NCBI GenBank assembly: GCA_963781195.1
Contig: CAWAEZ010000009.1
Coordinates: 620,001-684,000 of the forward strand
DNA from: JAJPKK01 sp963781195
GTDB taxonomy: Bacteria; Pseudomonadota; Alphaproteobacteria; Rhizobiales; Xanthobacteraceae
DNA length: 64,000 nucleotides
Direction: 5' to 3'
This document shows positions 17,434 through 26,798 of the stretch, piece after piece. The translations under genes and the position numbers were made by a program. The notes beneath the pieces were generated by a model. It did not search any database, was not told the origin of the DNA, and was given only the letters and a program-made list of their open reading frames with translations. Numbering within the stretch: position 1 is the stretch's first letter; each line of letters opens with the position of its first letter.

Positions 17434-18336
17434 TCAGAAGATCCCGTTGATCCGCCGTAAGGCCGGCACAGCAAAGTCGACGAAAGCGCGAACCGCCGGC
17501 CTGAGGAATTTCGACGACGGATAGGTTAGAAACAGCTCCGTCGGCTTGACCTCATATTCCGGAAGGACTCGGACCAATTGGCCACGTTTGAGTTCATCTG
17601 CGACCAGCAGAACTTGCGTGGTGCCGATCCCTCGGCCAGCCTTCAACGCCTGCATGAGAACCTGCGCATTGTTCGTCGTCAGTTTTGGCCGAACCAGAAT
17701 TTCCGTCATCGCGTCCCCTTTGCAAAGGTTGAGGATACCGCCTCGGGAGAGGGAGGCGTTGGTGACGATGATGTCGTGATCGCCTAAATCCTTGCGGCTA
17801 CGAACCGGCCCACGTCGCGCGAGGTAGCCGGGCGATGCGACGAGAATTCTTTTGCTGAATCCAATTCTCCGCAGAATTAGATTTTGATCCGTCGGCCGCT
17901 CCATTCTGACGGCGAGGTCGATATTTTCATGGATCAGATCAACCGATCGGTTCTCCAGCGTCAGCTCGACGGCGACGGCCGGATGCCGGTCCTGGAAGTT
18001 CATGACAATCCGGTGCAAATGGCGTTCGCCGACGCAAGTCGGGCCATGCAGTCTCAGGCTCCCGTTGATGGCGCCGACGTCACTCCGGACAGACTCGATC
18101 ACAGCATCGATGACTGACAGCGCGCCCCCCGATGCCTCGTAGAGAGCTACGCCCTGGGCAGTCGGACGCATGGCGCGCGAGCTTCTTTCGATGAGCCGGG
18201 CGCCGGTATAGGTCTCCAAGTTGCGCAAGAGCTTGCTGACCGCGGGCTGAGAAATGCCGAGGTCGGACGCCGCGGCAGTCATCGAGCCCCTCTCGACGAC
18301 GCGAATAAACGTGCGCAGGGCGGCTGCGAGGTCCAT
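17434..18336 (-). CDS. LysR family transcriptional regulator
   Basis: A 300-residue regulator. The winged helix covers residues 1-60 (FIRVVERGSMTAAASDLGISQPAVSKLLRNLE), and a periplasmic-binding-like effector domain follows, with GSLRLHGPTCVGERHLHRIVMNF and AGRGIGTTQVLLVADELKRGQLVRVLPEYE. It is divergent from the exported hydrolase gene at 18435, with inverted repeats of LysR-box type in between, so it probably controls that gene and itself. Base composition is lower in GC than accD next door, which suggests acquired DNA. The effector is unknown. Confidence 0.92.
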   Translation of the reverse strand: MDLAAALRTFIRVVERGSMTAAASDLGISQPAVSKLLRNLETYTGARLIERSSRAMRPTAQGVALYEASGGALSVIDAVIESVRSDVGAINGSLRLHGPTCVGERHLHRIVMNFQDRHPAVAVELTLENRSVDLIHENIDLAVRMERPTDQNLILRRIGFSKRILVASPGYLARRGPVRSRKDLGDHDIIVTNASLSRGGILNLCKGDAMTEILVRPKLTTNNAQVLMQALKAGRGIGTTQVLLVADELKRGQLVRVLPEYEVKPTELFLTYPSSKFLRPAVRAFVDFAVPALRRINGIF

Positions 18337-18338
18337 GC

Positions 18339-18373
18339 ATAACTTCTGGTTATAGAAGACGTGACGCTATAAC
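18339..18373. promoter_or_regulatory. LysR-type operator in the divergent promoter
   Basis: ATAAC-TTCTG-GTTAT (18339-18353) is an inverted repeat of the T-N11-A kind bound by LysR regulators, and a further CTATAAC half-site (18367-18373) mirrors GTTATAG (18349-18355). Three half-sites in line fit the recognition-plus-activation site layout of these regulators. The first site touches the regulator's own start codon region, as expected for autorepression. Confidence 0.5.
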
Positions 18374-18434
18374 GGATAGACCGATCGGCGCGAATTGACA
18401 ATTCTCGGCTCCGCAACAGTCACGGAGAAGGTCC

Positions 18435-19407
18435 ATGGAAATCGGACGCCGCGAGTTCATCATCGGAGCATCGCATGCCGCCGCCGTTGGAGCGGCAGTG
18501 ACGCCGATAATCGTCCCGACCGCCGCGGCCCCGTCGGTCGCCGCAAAAGAAACGGTCACCGATGCGCCACTTCCGAACGGCGGTGCCAGCCAATTCGCGC
18601 AGATCAACGGCATACGATTGCACTATGTGAGCGTCGGGTCCGGCCCCACGGTGATCCTGCTTCACGGCTGGCCTCAGACGTGGTTCGCCTGGCGGGACAC
18701 AATGGAGCGGTTGTCCTCGCGTTTCACCGTCATCGCCCCTGATCTTAGAGGCACCGGATTGTCCGAGCGAACGTCCACCGGATACGACAAGCGCACGATC
18801 GCCGCAGACATTCGGGCATTGGTCGTCCATGTTGCGGGAGAACGGGCGCATGTCGTGGCACATGACATGGGAGGCAAGGCAGCCTACGTGCTGGCACATT
18901 TGCATCCCGAATGCATCGAGAAACTCGTTCTAGTTGACTGCTTGATCCCAGGAACGGAAAACATGGACACGCTGCGGGGGAGGCGCATGGCATTACGGAT
19001 TTCACATGGCGCCGGAGATTCCAGAGATGCTGACGAGAGGACGCGAACGGGAATATATTGCCGCGCAAATCCGCGCCTGGTCGTACCGAACGTCCGCCGT
19101 TACCGAAGCTGCAATCTCGGAGTTCGCCCGGCACTACGCGTCTCCCGGCGGCATGACGGCAGGGTTTAATTACTATCGGGCGCTCCGAGACGACGCCGTA
19201 CTGGCGGCATCCTTCGAGGGCCGAACGCTCGACATGCCCATCTTGGCGATTGGCGGGCGCCACGGCGTTGGGACAAAGCTCGCGGATGCGATGCTCAAAC
19301 AGGCTGGCAACCTCACCGCCGTGATCGCGGAAGACAGCGGCCACTTCGTCGCCGAAGAAGCGGAAGATTTCTTCTGTAGCGAGGTGGTGCGATTTCTCAC
19401 GATTTGA
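18435..19407 (+). pseudogene. Tat-exported alpha/beta hydrolase, epoxide hydrolase-like (frameshifted)
   Basis: The first frame (from ATG 18435) carries a twin-arginine signal (GRREFIIGASHAAAVGAAV), then the hydrolase core: HGWPQTWFAWRD, PDLRGTGLS and VVAHDMGGKAA, where the Asp is the nucleophile position seen in epoxide hydrolases and dehalogenases. At about 18974-18984, in CGGGGGAGG, one extra base moves the frame. The rest of the protein is read in the next frame from GAWHYGFHMAPEIPEML to SGHFVAEEAEDF, which holds the catalytic His, ending at 19407. Removing one base restores about 320 residues. Either a real mutation or a sequence error; both halves look well conserved. Probable target of the divergent LysR regulator. 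Confidence 0.85.
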
Positions 19408-19437
19408 TCGTGAGAACCGCGACGCGTGAACCCGAGA

Positions 19438-19893
19438 TCAAGTCCCCGTCGAGCCGAAGCCGCCGACACCGCGCGCAGTGTCATCGAGCGTGTCCACTTC
19501 CGCGACCGCGGCCCGGACCACCGGGGCGACGACGAGTTGCGCGATGCGCATGCCGCGGGTGACGATGAAGGGCTCGCTGCCAAGATTGATCAGGATGACC
19601 TGGATCTCGCCGCGATAGTCGGCATCGACCGTCCCCGGCGTATTGAGCACCGTGACGCCGTGCCGTGCCGCGAGCCCGGAGCGTGGGCGCACCTGGCCCT
19701 CGAATCCGTCGGGCAACGCCACCGCATAGCCGGTCGGGACCACCGCGCGGCCGCCCGGCGCGAGCGTCACCGGCCCTTCCGCCGGCACTGCGGCGGCGAG
19801 GTCGAGGCCGGCGGCCTGGGCGCTCTGGTAATCCGGCAGCGGCAATTCTGCGCCGTGCGGCAGGCGGCGAACGCGCAGGCGCGGCGCTGTCAT
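19438..19893 (-). CDS. dut: Deoxyuridine 5'-triphosphate nucleotidohydrolase
   Basis: A 151-residue trimeric dUTPase that splits dUTP to dUMP and keeps uracil out of DNA. All five motifs are present: AGLDLAAAV, RPRSGLAARHG, NTPGTVDADYRGEI (with the catalytic Asp), RIAQLVVAPV, and the C-terminal glycine-rich RGVGGFGSTGT. ATG 19893 is chosen because it overlaps the coaBC stop (ATGA) and starts the usual domain; the longer open frame is not conserved. Confidence 0.97.
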   Translation of the reverse strand: MTAPRLRVRRLPHGAELPLPDYQSAQAAGLDLAAAVPAEGPVTLAPGGRAVVPTGYAVALPDGFEGQVRPRSGLAARHGVTVLNTPGTVDADYRGEIQVILINLGSEPFIVTRGMRIAQLVVAPVVRAAVAEVDTLDDTARGVGGFGSTGT

Positions 19894-21146
19894 GATGCGG
19901 CGAGCGCCTTGGCGATGCGGGCGACGAGTTGCGCGGCGACCGCGTCCTTTTCTGCGTCGGGCCATGACTCGACGCCTTCCGCGGTCACGAGGTGAACGGT
20001 GTTGCGGTCGCCGCCCATGATGCCGGTCGCCGGAGACACGTCGTTGGCGACGATCCAGTCGCAGCCCTTGCGCTCGCGCTTGGCGCGGGCGTTCTCGATG
20101 ACATGCTCGGTCTCGGCGGCAAAGCCGACGACGAGCCGGGGCCGACCGGCCTCGCGCCGCGCAATGGTCGCGAGGATATCGGGGTTCTCCACGAGCGCCA
20201 GCTTCGGCACGCCGGCCGGGGTTTTCTTGAGCTTCTGCTCGCCGGCCTCGGCGATCCGCCAGTCGGCCACCGCGGCGGCGAACACCGCGGCATCGACCGG
20301 CAACAGCCGTTGCACCGCAGCCAGCATCTCGCGGGCGCTTTCGACACGCACCACCGCGACGCCGGGCGGGTCGGGCAGCACCACCGGTCCGGAAACGAGG
20401 GTCACGGCGGCGCCGGCTGCGGCCGCGGCGCGCGCGATCGCATAGCCCTGCTTTCCCGACGAGCGATTGGCGATGTAGCGCACCGGATCGATCGGCTCAT
20501 GGGTCGGCCCCGCGGTCACCAGTAGGCTCCTGCCGGCGAGCGCGCCGGCATGGGGGGCAGGATCGGAGGCAGTATGGCGGCTGCCGAGCAGCGCCGCCAC
20601 CGCGGCGACGATCTCCAGCGGTTCGGCCATCCGGCCGACGCCGGCCTCGCCCTGCTCGGCCATCTCGCCGCGGTTCGGCCCGACCGTGGCGATGCCGTCC
20701 GCCGCGAGTTGTGCGAGGTTGCGCCGGGTCGCCGGATTGATCCACATGCGCGGGTTCATCGCGGGCGCGATGAGCACGGGCTTGTCGGTGGCGAGCAGCA
20801 CGGTGGTCGCGAGATCATCGGCATGGCCGCCCGCCATCCTGGCCATGAGATCGGCGGTCGCCGGGGCCACCACCACGACATCGGTGTCCCGCGCCAGCCT
20901 GATGTGGCCGATGTCGAATTCGGTCCGCGTATCGAACAGATCGAGATAGGCACGCTCGCCCGCGACGGCGCCCGCCGACAGCGGCGTAATGAACTCCTGG
21001 GCGGCCGGCGTCATCACCACGCGCACCACGGCGCCCCGCTCGCGCAGGCGCCGCACGAGGTCGAGGGACTTGTAGGCGGCGATGCCCCCTCCAATGACGA
21101 GGAGAACGCGCCGGCTGTGGATCGCAGTGGATTCGTGTGTGCTCAT
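19890..21146 (-). CDS. coaBC: Bifunctional phosphopantothenoylcysteine decarboxylase / phosphopantothenate-cysteine ligase
   Basis: A 418-residue coenzyme A synthesis enzyme. The N-terminal CoaC flavoprotein domain has LLVIGGGIAAYKSLDLVRRL, VVVVAPATADLMARMAGG and the PAMNPRMW motif. The CoaB domain starts near residue 195 with LLVTAGPTHEPIDPVRYIANRSSGKQGYAIA and includes AAAVADWRIAEAGEQKLKK and GCDWIVANDVS. ATG 21146 gives the standard length; the open frame continues upstream without conserved sequence. It is coupled to dut by a four-base overlap. The ubiB gene that often lies upstream is absent; the 170 bases before the start show no gene. Confidence 0.96.
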   Translation of the reverse strand: MSTHESTAIHSRRVLLVIGGGIAAYKSLDLVRRLRERGAVVRVVMTPAAQEFITPLSAGAVAGERAYLDLFDTRTEFDIGHIRLARDTDVVVVAPATADLMARMAGGHADDLATTVLLATDKPVLIAPAMNPRMWINPATRRNLAQLAADGIATVGPNRGEMAEQGEAGVGRMAEPLEIVAAVAALLGSRHTASDPAPHAGALAGRSLLVTAGPTHEPIDPVRYIANRSSGKQGYAIARAAAAAGAAVTLVSGPVVLPDPPGVAVVRVESAREMLAAVQRLLPVDAAVFAAAVADWRIAEAGEQKLKKTPAGVPKLALVENPDILATIARREAGRPRLVVGFAAETEHVIENARAKRERKGCDWIVANDVSPATGIMGGDRNTVHLVTAEGVESWPDAEKDAVAAQLVARIAKALAAS

Positions 21147-21316
21147 CGGGGCCGATGATGTGCCACAGGCACTTGGAAAACAGCTAACGCTATCAAATCT
21201 TGGCGCGAAGATAAAAGCACGCCTCACCGGCGCGGCGCGCAGCCGCTGCCCGGGGGGCGCCGGCCCCGTCACGCGGCGGCATGCTGCAGCCGCGCGTTTC
21301 GGAGTCCGGCGCGCGC

Positions 21317-22333
21317 CTAGAACGCGGCGGACCACCCCTGCGACACCGGCCCCCTGACCTTCAACAGGGTTTGCGACGGCAATTCGCCATAGGCCATGCG
21401 ATAAGTGCCGGCAAAGTGGCCGGGATTGTCGAAACCGCAGGCAAACGCGACGGCCGTGACGGAGGTCCGTTCCCCCGATGAGGACAGCATTTGCCGCGCC
21501 TGGGCAAGCCGCACCTGCTTGAGATAGGCCATCGGCGAGTACCCCCGCGCCTGGCGAAACGTCTTGAACAGGCTGCGCGCATTCACGCCCGTCGCGGCCG
21601 AGATCTTTTGGATGCTGAGCGGCCGGTTCCAATTGGCTTCGATATACTCTTCGGCACGACGCACCTGCCACGGCGCTGCCCGCCTCAAGTCCCGTTCGAG
21701 CAAATGGCTGTAATTGTGGCGGTTGGCGTGGAGAAACGACGCCAGCACGGCATGCTCGAGCTCACGCTGAGCCGGGATGGAGAGGGGGGCGTCCTCGCGA
21801 TCGAGCTCGGCCACCAGGAACCCGATCAGCCGCCGCAATCTCCGCAGCTCGGCGTTCTGCGGATCGTTCGCGGAGAACACGATGCCCTGGCCGAGTGGGA
21901 GGCCGATGATCTTGCTCAGCGCGCCCCGCAGGGCGGCCGCGTCGATATAGAGGACGATCTGCGAAAAGTTCCCATCGAAATCGTAGACCACCTCCTCATC
22001 GGGGGGGATGAGGCAGGGCAGCTCGGGATCGACGCGCTGACACTGCGAACCGAACGATGTCACGGCACTGCCCTGGAGGCAGAACTGCTGGCGCACCGCA
22101 CTGATGCCGGCACAGTGAATGCGTGAAGGCGCGCCGTACGAAAGGTACGCCAGCGCTATCGTCTCGAGACGGACGAGATTTCCGGCCGCGGTAAATTCGC
22201 CCGGATAGCCCAGAAACTCGAAACTGCCGACGCAATGCCGGCCTCGCCGCTTCTGCCGCTCGTCACCTAGCTTTTTGGCGCCTTCGGGACTCAGCAAAGC
22301 GTACCTGTGTAGCGGCGTTCGCCGCGCACTCAT
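21317..22333 (-). CDS. AraC family transcriptional regulator
   Basis: A 338-residue regulator. The C-terminal third has two helix-turn-helix motifs (LSIQKISAATGVNARSLFKTFRQARGYSPMAYLKQVRLAQAR, then VTAVAFACGFDNPGHFAGTYRMAYGELPS). The N-terminal half resembles the AraC-binding-like domain of regulators of aromatic catabolism (the AndR/XylS-like group), with CLIPPDEEVVYDFDGNFSQIVLYID. ATG 22333 follows AAAGG by 5 bases; upstream Met codons exist. It lies 148 bases downstream of the FAH-family gene and may control the catabolic genes that follow. A 12-bp palindrome lies 61 bases before its start. Confidence 0.9.
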   Translation of the reverse strand: MSARRTPLHRYALLSPEGAKKLGDERQKRRGRHCVGSFEFLGYPGEFTAAGNLVRLETIALAYLSYGAPSRIHCAGISAVRQQFCLQGSAVTSFGSQCQRVDPELPCLIPPDEEVVYDFDGNFSQIVLYIDAAALRGALSKIIGLPLGQGIVFSANDPQNAELRRLRRLIGFLVAELDREDAPLSIPAQRELEHAVLASFLHANRHNYSHLLERDLRRAAPWQVRRAEEYIEANWNRPLSIQKISAATGVNARSLFKTFRQARGYSPMAYLKQVRLAQARQMLSSSGERTSVTAVAFACGFDNPGHFAGTYRMAYGELPSQTLLKVRGPVSQGWSAAF

Positions 22334-22393
22334 GTTGCCTTTTTGCATCAGATCGATAGGGCCTGCTTTTTCGCGTCGGAACGAGGGGCGCAA

Positions 22394-22405
22394 CTGTGAT
22401 CACAG
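22394..22405. promoter_or_regulatory. 12-bp palindrome upstream of the AraC-family gene
   Basis: CTGTGATCACAG is a perfect palindrome 61 bases before the regulator's start. A related interrupted repeat, TGTGA-N4-TCACA, lies at 22473-22486 across the stop codon of the FAH-family gene. Possible operator; no protein can be assigned. Confidence 0.3.
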
Positions 22406-22481
22406 CTACAACGTCCTTGCGAGGGTCGCAACACGGAGGCTCGGCCAAAAGAGACATGATGACGCAGCATACTGTGACTAA

Positions 22482-23369
22482 TCACACTGGCGCGCGCTTG
22501 AACGCGTAGGGCGCACTGAACACGAGGTTTGCTCTGCTCTCTGCAGCGACCACCGGGACGCTCATGCGGCCGACGCCGTCGACTTCGATGGTGACGATGT
22601 CGCCGTCGCGAATGGGACCGACGCCCGCCGGCGTGCCGGTGGCGATGATATCGCCGGGAAACAGCGTCGATACCGACGACGCGATCTCGATCATCTCCGC
22701 GATACCGACGACCAGATCCTTGGTGCTCGCTTCCTGGCGCTTCTCGCCGTTCACCCACAGGCGCATCTCGATGTTCGCAGGATCGGAAATCTCGTCGGCG
22801 GTGACGATCCACGGGCCGACCGGCGTGAAGGTGTCGAAGGATTTGCGCATGACGCGTTCCTCCTTGCCGCGGATGGTGATGTCGAGCAGGCAGGCGTAGC
22901 CGAACACGTGATCGAACGCCTGCGCAGCCGGGATTCGCCGGCCCTGCTTGCCGATCACCAGCGCGATCTCGCACTCGTGATGGACCTCGCGCCCGGGCAC
23001 ATTGGGCACCTCGATGGGATCGTTCGGCCCCGACAGGGACGAACTCGCCTTGAGGAAGAAGCCCTGCAGATCGGCATGGGTGGTCGAGCCCATCTCGGCC
23101 GCGTGGTCGCGATAATTGGTGGGGTAGGCGATCACTTTGTTCGGCCACGGCACCGGCGTTTCCAGGCGGACTTCGTCGAGCACGACGGGAGCCGCGGCGC
23201 GCGCCGCAGCTTCGAGCCGCTCGCGCAGCGCCGGAAAATTCGCGATCAGTCGCAGCGGCCCGACCGGCGGCCATTCGGCGGGATCGACGCCGGCGGCGGC
23301 GGTCACGTCCCGGATGGTGTCGTCGATAACGACGCCGATGCGCCCGCCGTTGAACCGCGCAATTTTCAT
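22482..23369 (-). CDS. Fumarylacetoacetate hydrolase (FAH) family protein
   Basis: A 295-residue metal-dependent hydrolase or decarboxylase of the FAH fold, used late in aromatic breakdown. The metal ligands are in VHHECEIALVIGKQGR (two Glu) and FGYACLLDITIRG (Asp). KSFDTFTPVGPWIVT and the C-terminal FPGDIIATGTPAGVGPI are typical. An N-terminal part (residues 1-70) with MKIARFNGGRIGVVIDD is present, as in the longer members. ATG 23369 is the natural start. It is divergent from the cyclase-family gene across 206 bases that contain a 16-bp palindrome. Confidence 0.92.
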   Translation of the reverse strand: MKIARFNGGRIGVVIDDTIRDVTAAAGVDPAEWPPVGPLRLIANFPALRERLEAAARAAAPVVLDEVRLETPVPWPNKVIAYPTNYRDHAAEMGSTTHADLQGFFLKASSSLSGPNDPIEVPNVPGREVHHECEIALVIGKQGRRIPAAQAFDHVFGYACLLDITIRGKEERVMRKSFDTFTPVGPWIVTADEISDPANIEMRLWVNGEKRQEASTKDLVVGIAEMIEIASSVSTLFPGDIIATGTPAGVGPIRDGDIVTIEVDGVGRMSVPVVAAESRANLVFSAPYAFKRAPV

Positions 23370-23472
23370 GACGTGCCGTCCCCGTTCTCGTATCGTCCGA
23401 GGGCGCCCAGCCAGCGGCCTCGCATGCCTAAACGGACGGCAGCATCGCACCCGGACGCGGCATTTTCCAGCC

Positions 23473-23488
23473 ATGCATGGCCATGCAT
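23473..23488. promoter_or_regulatory. 16-bp perfect palindrome between FAH and cyclase genes
   Basis: ATGCATGGCCATGCAT is identical to its reverse complement and sits near the middle of the 206-base divergent region, 104 bases from the FAH start and 88 bases from the cyclase start. A symmetrical operator for a dimeric regulator is the simplest reading; no regulator can be named, though the nearby AraC-family gene is a candidate. Confidence 0.45.
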
Positions 23489-23575
23489 CGGGAGTTGCGT
23501 CGGGAGCCTTGATCGGAACGGCGGCGGCGGCGAAACATGGTGGCGCGACGCGGGTCGCAGCGACGAGGAACCCTG

Positions 23576-24426
23576 ATGAAAATTATCGACATGAGCCATG
23601 TGATGAACGTCCACACGCCCGGCTGGGTCGGCTATGCGGGCAACAAGATGTATTATGCGCAGAATCTGCAGACCCAGATGATCGTGGCGCAGCGGATCGA
23701 CACCGCGTTGCATGTCGGCACCCACTTCGACGGCGCGATGCATGCGACCGACGATCGCAAGGGCGACATGGCCTCCCTGCCGCTCGACTACCTCGTCAAC
23801 CGCGGCGTCGTGGTCGACATCTCGCCCATGGGTCGACGACTGGTCCGTGATCACGCCGGAGATCATCGAGCGCGCGGGCGCGGACATCCGCGACGGCGAC
23901 ATCCTCATCCTGCACACCGGCTGGCACCGCCATTACGAGGGCCAGAAGCAGCAGGACCTGGTGAAGTACTTCTGCTACCACCCCGGCCCCAATCTCGACA
24001 CCCTGCAATGGATGCTCAAGAAGAAGATCAAATGGTGGGCGCATGGACACCGGCTCCTGTGATCACGCCATGAACACCTCGATCCGGATGATGCGGCCCG
24101 ACCTCGCGGCGGCGTTCACCCGCCAGCACGGCAAGACGCCGGCCGAGTTCTTCGGCACGTTCGAGTACACCCACAAGAAATCCGGCCGCCGGGTGGTGTC
24201 GGACATCTTCCCGTTCCACAACTGGGCGTTTCAGGAAGGCCTGCTGCACGCCGAGAACCTCGGCGGCGACATCGAGCTGATGCTGAACAAGCGCGCACTG
24301 ATCGGCGCGTTCCCGTGGCGCTACGAAGGCCTCGAGGGCTGCCCGTGCCGCATCGTCGCATTCCTGGATTGCGGAGAGAACGTCGAGGCCGTCGGCAATG
24401 CCGCCAAAGCCATCATGGGCCTGTGA
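23576..24426 (+). pseudogene. Cyclase family protein (kynurenine formamidase-like), two frameshifts
   Basis: Three frames joined in order give one protein of about 280 residues. Frame one runs from ATG 23576 through TALHVGTHFDGAMHATDD, which has the H-x-G-T-H-x-D metal motif of the family. One extra base at about 23826-23832 (CCCATGGG) moves to the second frame (WSVITPEIIERAGADIRDGDILILHTGWH). A second extra base at about 24032-24040 (GGGCGCATGG) moves to the third frame (MDTGSCDHAMNTSIRMMRP to GLEGCPCRIVAF), ending at 24426. The family hydrolyses cyclic or amide bonds. All three parts keep conserved motifs, so the breaks may be sequence errors. Confidence 0.85.
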
Positions 24427-24519
24427 GACGCGCGCGCCGCAAGCCACCGCGCGGCGGTTGCTTGCGGCGGAATCCATCGTGACATAGCGTGCCGCGGGTG
24501 GTGCTCAAGGGAACTGGAC

Positions 24520-25333
24520 ATGGACCTGAAACTTGCGAACAAGACCGCCCTCGTCACCGGCGGCAGCGAAGGCATCGGCAAGGGCATCGCGCTCCTGCTT
24601 GCGAAGGAAGGCGTCGATGTCGCGATCTGCTCGCGCCGTAAGGACGCTCTCGAAGCCACGGCAGCCGAAATCGCCAAGGCAACCGGCCGCAAGATCGTCG
24701 CCATCCCCGCCGACCTCACCAACGACGCCGAGGCGCGCAATTTCGTCGAGAAGGGCCATGCCGCGCTCGGCCGCATCGACATCCTCGTCAACAATGCCGG
24801 CTCGTCGCCGGGCGGCGTGATCGAGCACCTGACCGAGGACGACTGGGCGCAGTCGCTGCAGCTCAAGTTCATGGGTTATGTGCGTTGCCTGCGCTATGCG
24901 CTGCCGATCATGGTCAAGCAGGGCGGCGGCCGGGTGGTGAACCTGATCGGCAATGACGGCGTGAAGCCGTCCTACTGGGAGATCGCACCCGGCGCCGCCA
25001 ACGCCGCCGGACAGAATCTCACCATGTCGCTCGCCGGCCAGTACGGCAAGCACGGCATCAGCTTCTGCGCGGTCAATCCCGGGCCGGTCCGCACCGAGCG
25101 CTGGGAAGGCCTCGTCAAGGCAATGTCGCGCGACATGAAGATCAGCTACGACGAGGCGAATACGCTCGCGCCCGTCGTCGATCCCGCTCGGCCGCATCGC
25201 CGAGGTCGAGGAGGTCGCCGACCTCGTCGTCATGCTGGCGTCGCCGCTGATGCAGATGGTCAACGGCACCCAGATCGAGATCGACGGCGGCCAGGAAAAA
25301 TCGCTGATGGACCGCATCCGCGACCGCAAGTGA
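24520..25333 (+). pseudogene. Short-chain dehydrogenase/reductase (frameshifted near the C-terminus)
   Basis: A classical SDR: TGGSEGIGKGIA is the NAD(P)-binding glycine motif (residues about 14-25) and VNNAGSSPGG follows it. An active-site Tyr in the usual Y-x-x-x-K form is not obvious; the region reads NDGVKPSYWEIAPGAANAAGQNL, so the catalytic set may be altered. Around 25172-25186 one extra base breaks the frame; in the next frame the protein continues PLGRIAEVEEVADLVVMLASP and ends at TGA 25331-25333, the normal SDR end. Repaired length is about 270 residues. Reaction partner unknown; it lies between the cyclase gene and the ABC transporter genes. Confidence 0.85.
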
Positions 25334-25560
25334 CGCGTTCTCTCCGACCGATGGATCGGCACCCGCGAGCCGCACAGGACAAGAGTCGGCTCGCGGCGCG
25401 GAGATGGGCAACCGGCGAAGCGTTCCGCCGTCCACCTCGCTCGAGCCGCCGGGACGTCATCGGCTTGACAAGGGTGCGGCGCAAACAGACACTTTGTTCT
25501 CGGATTTCCGCCGCGCCTCTTCGCGGCCGCCGCGGCGGCGATCAATGTTGGAGCACCCTC

Positions 25561-26761
25561 ATGACCTCCTGGCACAAGTTCGTCCCGCTCGCGTTCCTAG
25601 CCGGCGCGGCGCTGATCGGACCTGCGGCAGCGCAGACGATGAAGATCGGCGAGCTCAACAGCTACAAGGCGGCGCCGGCCTTTCTCGAGCCCTACAAGAA
25701 GGGCATGGAGCTCGCGGTCGAGGAGATCAACGCCAAGGGCGGCGTGCTCGGCAAGAAGCTCGAGGTGATCTCGCGCGACGACGGCGGCAATCCGGGCGAT
25801 GCCGTGCGGGTCGCCGAAGAGCTGGTGACGCGCGAAGGGACGAACCTCATCGCCGGCACGTTCCTCTCCAATGTCGGCCTCGCGGTCACCGAGTTCGCCG
25901 GCAAGAAGCAGGTGTTCTTCCTCGCCGCGGAGCCGTTGACCGACAAGATCACCTGGCAGAACGGCAACAAGTACACCTACCGCCTGCGCGTCCTCGACCT
26001 ACATGCAGGTCGCGATGCTGATGCCCGACATCGTCGCCGCCAAGAAGAAGCGGTGGGCGCTGGTCTATCCGAACTTCGAGTACGGCCAGTCGGCGGCGGA
26101 GCGCTTCAAGGAGTTGCTGAAGAAGGCGCAGCCCGACGCCGAAATCGTCACCGAACAGGCGCCGCCGCTCGGCAAGGTCGATGCCGGCGTCATCGTCCAG
26201 GCGATCGACGACGCCAAGCCGGACGCCATCTTCAACGTGCTGTTCGGAGCCGACCTCGCGAAGTTCGTGCGCGAAGGCAACACCCGCGGCGTGTTCAAGG
26301 ACCGCTTCGTCGCCAGCCTGCTGTCGGGCGAGCCGGAATACATCGACCCGCTCAAGGACGAGGCGCCGGTCGGCTGGCTCGTCACCGGCTATCCCTGGTA
26401 CGCCATCAAGCTGCCCGACCATCAGACCTTCCTCGACGCCTACCAGAAAGAAGTTCAACGACTATCCGCGCCTCGGCTCGGTGGTCGGCTACGTCACCGT
26501 CAAGTCGATGGCGGCGGGCATCGCCAAGGCGGGCTCGACCGACGCGGCGAAAGTCGCCGCTGCCTTCAACGGTCTCGAGGTGGACAGTCCGTTCGGTCCG
26601 TTCGTCTATCGCGGCAGCGACCACCAGGCGACCATGGGCGCCTATGTCGGCAAGCTCGCCCTCAAGGACGGCAAGCCGGTGATGGTCGACTTCAAGTATG
26701 TCGACGGCGCCTCGGTGCTGCCTCCGACGCCGACGTGAAGAAGCTGCGCCCGGCAGAATGA
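25561..26761 (+). pseudogene. Branched-chain-type ABC transporter substrate-binding protein (three frameshifts)
   Basis: A periplasmic LivJ-type receptor. The signal peptide (FVPLAFLAGAALIGPAAAQ) is followed by MKIGELNSYKAAPAFLEPYKKGMELAVEEINAKGGVLG. Extra bases at about 25990-26000 and in the AAAG of 26448-26455 shift the frame twice. The middle part (STYMQVAMLMPDIVAAKKKRWALVYPNFEYGQSAAERF) and the last part (FNDYPRLGSVVGYVTVKSMAAGI) are otherwise intact. Near 26715-26725 a one-base loss appears to separate DGASVL from the usual ending DADVKKLRPAE at 26761; without it the protein would stop at 26738. It should feed the permease and ATPases encoded directly downstream. Confidence 0.85.
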
Positions 26762-26798
26762 GCGGCATGCCGGCTTCTCCCGGCAGGAGAGGCCGGCC

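Noticed and set aside
17434..22393. Integrase-driven genomic island
   Set aside because: Lower GC and broken synteny suggest acquired DNA, but no integrase, transposase or attachment-site duplication was found anywhere in the window.
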